Of a DNA stretch of 64,000 bases, positions 15,998 through 22,916 are shown piece by piece. A program made the translations under genes and the position numbers. The stretch spans positions 62,001-126,000 of the forward strand of contig NZ_CBVI010000012.1 of assembly GCF_000513195.1 (NCBI RefSeq). Direction: 5' to 3'. Under the pieces are notes generated by a model. It had not been told where the DNA came from. It worked only from the letters and a program-made list of their open reading frames with translations, and did no database searches. Each line of letters begins with the position of its first letter. The first letter of the stretch is position 1. The DNA comes from Bacteroides timonensis. GTDB taxonomy: Bacteria; Bacteroidota; Bacteroidia; Bacteroidales; Bacteroidaceae.

Positions 15998-17020
15998 TCA
16001 ATGGAGTTTCTTGTAGTTTTCAGCCCCTTCCTGATATAATCTCCGCATCTCCACCACCACCTTCTCCGGTGACAGCACTTTTACCCCCGGCCCGAATCCC
16101 ATCAACACCGTATAAAGTTCCGGATTTAAAACCACCGTGATTTCAAAAATCATGCTTCCATCCTCACACTGCTCTATCAACGTCTGCGAAGCATGCAAAG
16201 GTTTAGTCCGAATATACGATGATTGACGGTTATCAGCTTTAAAGCGAATAGTCGCCTTAGACAAACGTTCGTGCTTAGTCACCCCAATCACATCTTCAAA
16301 GAAAGTATCAGGATGGAAATCTTTACTTGCATAATAAGGTATTTCGGGCGCCAGTAGTAACTCCTTGATGCGATCCAGAGCCAAATTCACCAATTCCCGA
16401 TCACCTACACGCGCACCAAACACAAACCAGCGGTTACGATACTCCTTCAATAGATAAGGATAAATATAATAATCCTTAGCAGTGCGCGAATTGAACGAAC
16501 GATAACGCAAATGCAGTGTCTGCTGGCGCACTATGGCATCATAAATAGGATTCAAATAGCCTAAACCTATCAGGTTCTTGTTCCGTTCGAAGTCTATCAC
16601 TGCCGGAGTATGATGCCGGGCTACCGCCACACTGTCCTGCAGGCGGCCAATCACATCCGCCATCTCCGAGAAATAATCAAAATCCTGAAACTGTCGCAAC
16701 AGATTAACCGCCTCCGACAGAACTTCTATATCGTTTCGCGACAGAGGCAGGCGCGTTATGGTATAGTCGGGCTCGGCATAACGATAATACTTATTCTCAT
16801 ACACTTCAATCGGAGCATTATATCCCAGCTTCTCGCTTCGCATCACTTGAATATCCATCTGCACCGTGCGTCGCGAGATGCCTTTGTCTATCCCTTCATA
16901 CTCATATAAAGCCCCGGAACAAGCCTCCACCAGGTCATCCAGTGTCCAGCGACGATAAGGGTTGCGTAGGCAATTATCTATTGTCTTATACCTTATTAAT
17001 GCATTTCTATTGGCAGGCAT
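15998..17020 (-). CDS. WYL-domain transcriptional regulator, divergent from rtcB
   Basis: About 340 residues from the ATG at 17020 (MPANRNALIRYKTIDNCLRN). The open frame to 17089 would add an unlikely hydrophobic Cys-rich leader, and a canonical promoter sits between. An N-terminal winged helix (RRWTLDDLVEACS, ISRRTVQMDIQVMRSE) is followed by a WYL domain (LRYRSFNSRTAKDYYIYPYLL, RNRWFVFGARVGD) and a WCX tail (FGPGVKVLSPEKVVVEM). The intergenic space to rtcB is about 100 nt, so it may control both genes. This is an inference by analogy with RtcR, which controls rtcB in proteobacteria but belongs to another family. Confidence 0.88.
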   Translation of the reverse strand: MPANRNALIRYKTIDNCLRNPYRRWTLDDLVEACSGALYEYEGIDKGISRRTVQMDIQVMRSEKLGYNAPIEVYENKYYRYAEPDYTITRLPLSRNDIEVLSEAVNLLRQFQDFDYFSEMADVIGRLQDSVAVARHHTPAVIDFERNKNLIGLGYLNPIYDAIVRQQTLHLRYRSFNSRTAKDYYIYPYLLKEYRNRWFVFGARVGDRELVNLALDRIKELLLAPEIPYYASKDFHPDTFFEDVIGVTKHERLSKATIRFKADNRQSSYIRTKPLHASQTLIEQCEDGSMIFEITVVLNPELYTVLMGFGPGVKVLSPEKVVVEMRRLYQEGAENYKKLH

Positions 17021-17035
17021 ATCTACTTTTTTACC

Positions 17036-17067
17036 CAAAAATAGAAAAATAATCCATACTACGCAAA
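17036..17067 (-). promoter_or_regulatory. Canonical Bacteroides promoter for the WYL regulator
   Basis: On the minus strand, TTTG (17067-17064), a 20-nt spacer, then TATTTTTG (17043-17036). Both elements and the spacing fit the Bacteroides housekeeping consensus. The predicted start of transcription is about 10 nt before the ATG at 17020. Confidence 0.7.
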
Positions 17068-17123
17068 AACATTGCGCACCTCCATGCAAATCTTTGCAAC
17101 ATCAACTTAAAAGACATTGAAAT

Positions 17124-18296
17124 ATGAAAGTTATTACAATGAACAATGTACCCGTAAAACTCTGGGTAGACCAGCTGGACGCACATGCCTGGGAAGAAGT
17201 AAACAACCTGGCAACACTACCTTTCCTTTTCCATCACCTTGCACTGATGCCCGACGCACATGGGGGTAAAGGTATGCCGATAGGTGGTGTACTGGCAACG
17301 AAAGGAGCAGTAATCCCCAACGCGGTAGGAGTGGATATCGGTTGCGGTATGTGTGCCGTGAAAACAAATCTTCTTGTTGAGGAAATACCGCAGGATGTAC
17401 TTCGCAAAGAGATTATGCGAGGAATACGTAAACGGATTCCCTTGGGAAGAGAGCACCATAAAACCGCGCAAGATGAACAATACATGCCAACCGGTTTCGA
17501 TACAGAGAGAATGACAGTCGTAAATCGTCAATTAGTATCGGCACGAAAACAAATCGGTACACTGGGTGGTGGCAACCACTTCATCGAATTGCAACGTTGC
17601 AATGACGGTTACCTGTGGATTATGCTGCACAGCGGTAGCCGAAATTTAGGAAAGATGGTAGGCGATTACTATAACCAGATGGCCGAAACACTGAATACCC
17701 GCTGGTATTCCAGTGTAAAACCGGATATAAAACTCGCTTTCCTCCCGCTGCGTGCACCGGAATTCAAACAATACTGGGCGGAAATGGAATATTGCGTTGC
17801 TTTTGCCCTTGCCAACCGTAAACTTATGATGGAACGCATTGAGGAAATAATAGCCGAAGCATTGCCTAACGCCACTTTCGAACCTATGATCAACATTGCG
17901 CACAACTATGCTGCATGGGAAGAACATTTCGGGGAAAATGTAATTGTGCACCGGAAGGGGGCTGTACATGCCGGCATCGGAGAAATAGGTATTATTCCGG
18001 GATCACAAGGTACACATTCCTATATAGTAGAGGGATTAGGCAATCCGGAAAGCTTCTTGAGTTCTTCACACGGGGCAGGACGTGCGATGAGCCGTTCTGA
18101 GGCTGTGTGCAGTCTATCACTCGAAGAGGAAATCGCGCGTCTTGAATCGCAGAATATCATACATGCCATTCGTGGACGCCAAGACTTGGAAGAGGCTGCC
18201 GGCGCCTATAAGAATATCGATGAAGTAATGGCTAATCAGGCTGACCTGGTAAAGATTCGTACCACCTTGTCGCCGATTGCGGTTATCAAAGGATGA
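17124..18296 (+). CDS. rtcB: RtcB-family RNA-splicing ligase
   Basis: A 390-residue RtcB ligase, which joins 2',3'-cyclic phosphate (or 3'-phosphate) ends to 5'-OH ends of RNA with GTP and Mn2+. Signature segments: ALMPDAHGGKGMPIGGVLAT (metal Asp/His), VGVDIGCGMCAV (Cys metal ligand), LGGGNHFIEL, LHSGSRNLG, NIAHNYAAWEE, HRKGAVHAGIGEIGIIPGS and SSSHGAGRAMSRSEA, where the HGAGR His is the guanylylated residue. It is slightly shorter than the E. coli enzyme (408). Likely role: repair of nuclease-cut tRNA or rRNA. It is divergent from the WYL regulator. Confidence 0.93.
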   Translation: MKVITMNNVPVKLWVDQLDAHAWEEVNNLATLPFLFHHLALMPDAHGGKGMPIGGVLATKGAVIPNAVGVDIGCGMCAVKTNLLVEEIPQDVLRKEIMRGIRKRIPLGREHHKTAQDEQYMPTGFDTERMTVVNRQLVSARKQIGTLGGGNHFIELQRCNDGYLWIMLHSGSRNLGKMVGDYYNQMAETLNTRWYSSVKPDIKLAFLPLRAPEFKQYWAEMEYCVAFALANRKLMMERIEEIIAEALPNATFEPMINIAHNYAAWEEHFGENVIVHRKGAVHAGIGEIGIIPGSQGTHSYIVEGLGNPESFLSSSHGAGRAMSRSEAVCSLSLEEEIARLESQNIIHAIRGRQDLEEAAGAYKNIDEVMANQADLVKIRTTLSPIAVIKG

Positions 18297-18302
18297 CTTT
18301 AG

Positions 18303-18983
18303 TTATCCTTTCAATACATACCCTTTCTTCATCAACGATTCTATCTTCACTGAGGAGTCATTGCGAAGCGCCTTACGCAAATAAGTTATCTGTACATTCA
18401 ACGCCAGAGAGTTTGCATAAGAGGTACTACTCCAAACTGTATTCAACAGCAAGTCACGGTCTACAGCCAAGTTGAGATTCTTCGCCAACAAGCGGAGGAT
18501 CTCTGCCTGACGGGAGGTAATAAGAACTTTATTATTTCCCGTTCGTATTTCATTGGTACTGTAATTGAAGACAGACTGACCAAAACGGTAAGTCTCCTCC
18601 TCCACCGTATCGGAAAGTTGGGAAGTAAAACGTTCATGGATACGGGCTATAAGTTCTTCCGGATAAAACGGCTTGGCAAGATAATCATTTGCACGAAGCT
18701 GGAAACCTTGCAGGCGGTCGGCCTTATCACTACGGTCGGAAAGGAAGAAGATTAGGACGTGTTTATCCGTCTTGCGGATACGTTCGGCCACTTCAAAGCC
18801 ATTGTAACCGGGCATATTGATATCGAGCAATACCAAATCGGGCTTTACAAGCGGAAACTGTTCCAAAGCAATCGTACCGTTTCCGGCATAAGTCACCTCA
18901 TAACCTTCTTTTTCAAGAAAGCGTTTCAGCAGCATCGAGTACTTCAAATCATCATCGGCAAAAAGTATTTTCAAAGGTTTCAT
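18303..18983 (-). CDS. OmpR-family response regulator
   Basis: 226 residues: receiver domain (residues 1-120) with acidic pocket FADDD, phosphoacceptor Asp in LVLLDINMPG, Thr/Ser switch (FFLSDR) and Lys in LAKPF, then a winged-helix DNA-binding domain (about 130-225) ending NVQITYLRKALRND, KIESLMKKGYVL. Partner of the histidine kinase encoded upstream on the same strand. The 575-nt gap between them holds a palindromic element, so the regulator may not share the kinase transcript. Confidence 0.92.
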   Translation of the reverse strand: MKPLKILFADDDLKYSMLLKRFLEKEGYEVTYAGNGTIALEQFPLVKPDLVLLDINMPGYNGFEVAERIRKTDKHVLIFFLSDRSDKADRLQGFQLRANDYLAKPFYPEELIARIHERFTSQLSDTVEEETYRFGQSVFNYSTNEIRTGNNKVLITSRQAEILRLLAKNLNLAVDRDLLLNTVWSSTSYANSLALNVQITYLRKALRNDSSVKIESLMKKGYVLKG

Positions 18984-19019
18984 ATAGTTAAGTAGATATT
19001 CAAAATTGTTTTGGACTAT

Positions 19020-19470
19020 AAATGGGAATTTATCTTATACTTTTTCTTTCGCTTGTCCGAAAGAAAAAGTATCAAAAAGAAAGGACCCGGGCTGAGTCTT
19101 CGGTGCTACTCCGATACTGCCATGCACAGCCGGGGCTCGAACTCGCTACGCTCAGACAATCGCCCCTTACCTGTGACTGACAGCACCTCCGCTTACCCAC
19201 CTCCGCCTATGCCCGAGAGCTGCGCTGTGGAAGCGGCTGCGCATTATTACATCCGGCACTCTCACCCGAATGGTCTCCCGGCCTCACTGTAGGGGCGTTA
19301 AGCGAAGGTAGTGTTTTCAGCGTTAAGAAGGGCAGGCTGTTTGAGCGTAGCGAGTTCCTGCCCTTTAGCTGAAAATACTGCCGGAGTAGCCCCGGAAGTG
19401 CAGCCTTGATTTTTTCTTTGGTATCTTTCTTTTGCATCAAGGCAAAAGAAAGTACATTAAATTAGCATTT
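19020..19470. mobile_element. MITE-like palindromic element A (451 bp) inserted between regulator and kinase genes
   Basis: Ends are imperfect inverted repeats: AAATGGGAATTTA at 19020-19032 and TAAATTAGCATTT at 19458-19470. Inside lie further inverted arms (TACTTTTTCTTTCG... left, ...AAAAGAAAGTA right) and a 16-bp inverted pair, GAACTCGCTACGCTCA at about 19138 and its complement at about 19350. The interior is much richer in G+C than its surroundings. No coding frame of recognisable kind. No target-site duplication could be defined by eye. Confidence 0.6.
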
Positions 19471-19524
19471 AATTATGATACAGTACTTAAACGTTTTTTC
19501 AGAGTAAACAAATATAATGCAGCA

Positions 19525-19552
19525 ACTCGTAGCCTGTAGCTTGTAGCTAGTA
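19525..19552. repeat. 7-bp tandem repeat (GCnnGTA) next to the kinase stop
   Basis: Four 7-bp units (ACTCGTA, GCCTGTA, GCTTGTA, GCTAGTA) end 6 nt from the histidine-kinase stop codon. Sequence resembles the array at 56.8 kb. Confidence 0.7.
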
Positions 19553-19558
19553 ACTTCC

Positions 19559-21094
19559 TCATTGGGGAATATTAATTTCAATCGTCGTCCCCTTACCTGC
19601 CTGACTATTTAAAGAAATGCTTCCATGGTGCGCTTCTACCAGCAACTTTATGTAGCTCAATCCCAGACCAATACCGGGCAACGAACGGTCGGGAAAATTA
19701 CTGCCCCGATAGAACTTATCAAATACACGGTTCTGTTCGGAGACCGGAATGCCGATACCATCATCAGACACCCGTATCATCAACCGGTGATCCTGCAAAA
19801 GACAATCTACAACAATATGCACAGACCTACCCGAATACTTCACGGCGTTCTCTATCAAATTACTGATAATATTGGAAACATGCACCGGGTCTGCCGTTAC
19901 CAGAGTCTCCGAACTGAAATGGGTTTCAATAGACACATTCTTATCCTCAGGTACATGGTAAAGCCGGACAAGCTTTTCCAAACTCGTTTTTATATCAAAT
20001 GTACGGACGGAAAGCTGCGTGTGTTCATCATCGGCACGCGTCATATCACGTAATTTCGAAAGATAAGCCGACAGGTTATCCAACTCGGACATGGAATCGT
20101 GAATCACTTCATCCATCGCTTTCTCGTCTGTTCGCATAGACTTGTCATTGAGAAAGGCTATACACATTTTCAGAGCCTGGACAGGACGTTTCAGTTCATG
20201 TATCATAGTGTTTACAAAGCTTTTTCGCAGTTCGTCTATCCGTCGTTGTTTCAAGATGGTTTTAATCTGAAACAGCAGACAAAGCCCCAGCAAAAAGATC
20301 AGGCAAGTGCTACCCACTAACTGCCAACCCATACGCACAAGTACCGCATGGGGCGAAACCTTCACAGAAACAAGCACAAACTGACGTTTTAGGGGATTAT
20401 AAGGATACATTACTTCTATATATGGATTGAACAATGTACCTTGCCGTTTCAGTTCTGCATTCCACTGGTAAATGGAATCTTCGGAAACCACCAGATGCGT
20501 AGTAAACGGTTGATTGTCCAGGCGCATGGCAAGCAAAGAATCAAATTGCTGCAATGCGAAAGGTACATCCAATTCGAGACGATAAAGATTAATCACCGAA
20601 TTCAGATTAGGAGCATCTTTATCGGACATATTTATTTTGAATGAATCCTTCACAATTACCCGTTCTTCCGGTATAAGGCTATCTAACTTCAATGCCCATT
20701 CTCTGCGCTTCGCCTCTCTCTCTTTATCATTCACTCCGGCTGAATCTTGTTGCTCTATTCTGAGAGTTTCTATATTCTTTTGTCCCATACTCTCCAAATC
20801 CCGCCCTTCCAAGGCTCCAAGTATCAACTCATCAATAGTAGTCCGCTGTTCCAAGTCAATGAATTTGCTCAGCTGATAGAAAAACATATTGGTATTGTTG
20901 AGCACCTTTTTGGGTTGAGGAGCACGGATAGAGTCATACTGTTGAGCGGTCTGCAAGATGCGATCATAAATATCATTGATCTGTTCATCATTCATATACT
21001 GATACTGATTACGCAACCAGTAGACCTGCCCGCAGGTGATAAGCAGTATCGATACGATGGAGAATATCCAAACGATCTTAATCCGTTGTTCCAT
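19559..21094 (-). CDS. Membrane sensor histidine kinase
   Basis: About 511 residues from the ATG giving MEQRIKIVWIFS. An upstream in-frame ATG at 21133 adds 13 residues. Two transmembrane helices (about residues 8-27 and 270-292) bracket a periplasmic sensor region of about 240 residues with no recognised sensor family. Cytoplasmic part: HisKA with H-box NTMIHELKRPVQALK, N-box NLIENAVKYS, G1 VSDDGIGIP and G2 GIGLGLSYIK. It should phosphorylate the OmpR regulator encoded downstream. It is divergent from the GLPGLI gene, which with the receptor-like gene could be its target. Confidence 0.92.
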   Translation of the reverse strand: MEQRIKIVWIFSIVSILLITCGQVYWLRNQYQYMNDEQINDIYDRILQTAQQYDSIRAPQPKKVLNNTNMFFYQLSKFIDLEQRTTIDELILGALEGRDLESMGQKNIETLRIEQQDSAGVNDKEREAKRREWALKLDSLIPEERVIVKDSFKINMSDKDAPNLNSVINLYRLELDVPFALQQFDSLLAMRLDNQPFTTHLVVSEDSIYQWNAELKRQGTLFNPYIEVMYPYNPLKRQFVLVSVKVSPHAVLVRMGWQLVGSTCLIFLLGLCLLFQIKTILKQRRIDELRKSFVNTMIHELKRPVQALKMCIAFLNDKSMRTDEKAMDEVIHDSMSELDNLSAYLSKLRDMTRADDEHTQLSVRTFDIKTSLEKLVRLYHVPEDKNVSIETHFSSETLVTADPVHVSNIISNLIENAVKYSGRSVHIVVDCLLQDHRLMIRVSDDGIGIPVSEQNRVFDKFYRGSNFPDRSLPGIGLGLSYIKLLVEAHHGSISLNSQAGKGTTIEINIPQ

Positions 21095-21143
21095 AATTGT
21101 TCTTTTTTTAGTCTCTCTTAGAAAGACTTGCATTTAGTAGCGG

Positions 21144-21171
21144 CAAAGGTAAAGGTTAGCTTGCAAATATA
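21144..21171 (-). promoter_or_regulatory. Two candidate -7 boxes upstream of the histidine kinase
   Basis: TACCTTTG (21151-21144) and TATATTTG (21171-21164) on the minus strand both match TAnnTTTG, 50-75 nt before the chosen kinase start. Which one is used is unclear. Confidence 0.4.
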
Positions 21172-21308
21172 AGTACGTGCGAGGCAGATATTATGCATTG
21201 AGTAATATTTCAGTAATAACTTTCAGCCTCTTCTGAAGTAAAATCCGCATAGTTTTGCACTACAATATTTGCTGGCAACAGCATGTCAAACTTCTAAAAA
21301 GTAAAACT

Positions 21309-22178
21309 ATGAGTGCAAGAATTATCTTTCTTAATCTGTGTCTCGCCATGTTGCTTGCATCACAAGCAAAGGCACAAATCATCGTTTCCGATGGAACGAA
21401 AATCCAGAATGACACTATCGGTAAGGCACAGCTCCTTGTGCAATATGAAACGCGCTGTATCAGTAATACGGAAAAGCCGGAAAATGTTACGGAAGAAACC
21501 ATGATGTTGGAAGTCGGTAAAAGTCTTTCTAAGTTCTACAGTTACACCAAGTATGTTTGCGACTCCGTACTGGCAGTAGACTTCGCCAATAAAGCCTCAC
21601 AGGAAACGATTAATGAACATCTGAAACAATACGGAACAAGCAAACTGAGCGAACGTACCTTCAGAGGTTATCCTGCCGGAAGAGTAACAACTCTTGATGA
21701 AATAGCAGGTATATCTCGCCTGCGTTGCGAAGAACCGGATGAACGTCCGCAGTGGAAGATACTGGCAGAAAATGACAGTATCCTCTCCTACCTCTGCGGC
21801 AAAGCCGAATGTCGGTTCAAAGGACGGACATGGACAGCATGGTTCACTACAGAAATTCCTGTCAGTGAAGGTCCCTGGAAACTGTGCGGGCTGCCAGGAC
21901 TGATACTGAAAGCCGTAGACAGTGAAGGGCATTATTCATTCACCGCCACTGGTGTAGAGCAATGCCATACTGACAGACCCATACTCTTCGATGGAAAGAG
22001 GCATGAACCGATGAATCGTAAAGCATACAACAAAGTATATGAACGCTATTATGCAGATCCAGTAGGATTTATCACCGGAAGTATGCCGAACGTTACCATC
22101 AAAGTAAGTGATGAACACGGCAATGCAACCAAGAACCCGAAGAATGTTCCTCATAATCCATTGGAACGGGATGAATGA
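21309..22178 (+). CDS. GLPGLI family secreted protein
   Basis: A 289-residue protein from the ATG giving MSARIIFLNLCLAMLLASQAK, a clear signal peptide. The frame is open to 21255 but the extension is not signal-like. The defining motif is LCGLPGLILKA (about residue 200), preceded by 'WTAWFTTEIPVSEGPWKL', characteristic of the Bacteroidetes GLPGLI family (TIGR01200). Function of the family is unknown. Members are exported and often encoded with outer-membrane receptor-like proteins, as here. Confidence 0.9.
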   Translation: MSARIIFLNLCLAMLLASQAKAQIIVSDGTKIQNDTIGKAQLLVQYETRCISNTEKPENVTEETMMLEVGKSLSKFYSYTKYVCDSVLAVDFANKASQETINEHLKQYGTSKLSERTFRGYPAGRVTTLDEIAGISRLRCEEPDERPQWKILAENDSILSYLCGKAECRFKGRTWTAWFTTEIPVSEGPWKLCGLPGLILKAVDSEGHYSFTATGVEQCHTDRPILFDGKRHEPMNRKAYNKVYERYYADPVGFITGSMPNVTIKVSDEHGNATKNPKNVPHNPLERDE

Positions 22179-22350
22179 GTTATGAGTTGCAATCTACAGG
22201 CTAATTGTCAATAATTATATATGCCTGTTTTTCTATATTTATCTCCTTATTCTTTATCTTCTGATTTTAGTGACTGGACAAGCTGAATTTTGCTGACCCA
22301 CGCTACAGTGTATTGTAGAGGGGGTAATACTTCCTATTTTAGGGGGGTGT

Positions 22351-22442
22351 TAACTCCTAAGCTTAGGAGTGCGTTACTCCCTAGTTAGAGAGTGCGTTAC
22401 TCCTAAGCTTAGGAATGCGTTACTCCTAAGCTTAGGAGTTAA
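22351..22442. repeat. Tandem array of four 23-bp palindromic units (CTCCTAAGCTTAGGAG)
   Basis: Perfect 16-bp palindromes centred on AAGCTT at 22359, 22405 and 22428, plus a degenerate copy at the 23-bp position between the first two. A fifth weaker unit may begin at about 22324. It lies in the 738-nt gap between the GLPGLI gene and the receptor-like gene. Confidence 0.85.
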
Positions 22443-22625
22443 CGCTTATTTAACTGGGGAATTTTCATCTGTAAAGTGATGATGTTTGAATACAGATATA
22501 TGTAAACACTTTTCACCACCATATATATATGTATAAAGTCATCATTGGGATAAAAGATGGACTAATAACCATATCCTTTATTTAATCAATTGAATAAGTA
22601 GTCAATCAAAATTAATTCGTAGTAT

Positions 22626-22850
22626 AAATGGGAATTTAGCGGTGAGATGTCGGAGTATCTCAATTCCCCTCCTCCTTGGAGGAGGGGTGCCCAGAGGGCG
22701 GGGTGGTAGGTGGAAAAGAATTCCTTAATATTCTTATTAATAGGTATTTATTATTTTACCTACCACCTCCCCCTACGGGTACTCCTCCTCCGAGGAGGAG
22801 GAGAATTGAGATAGTTCTGCCTATTCATTCACGCCGCTAAATTATCATTT
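22626..22850. mobile_element. MITE-like palindromic element B (225 bp)
   Basis: Outer ends AAATGGGAATTTA (22626-22638) and TAAATTATCATTT (22838-22850) are inverted and nearly the same as those of element A. Inner arms of about 55 bp (22656-22712 and 22757-22813) are also inverted: TATCTCAATTCCCCTCCTCC on the left against GGAGGAGGAGAATTGAGATA on the right, each containing its own small GGAGG hairpin. No coding capacity. Confidence 0.65.
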
Positions 22851-22916
22851 AGTTACCTATTATTATGTGAACTAATTATGAACACTTACTTATCCTTTAT
22901 TTAATCAATTGAATAT

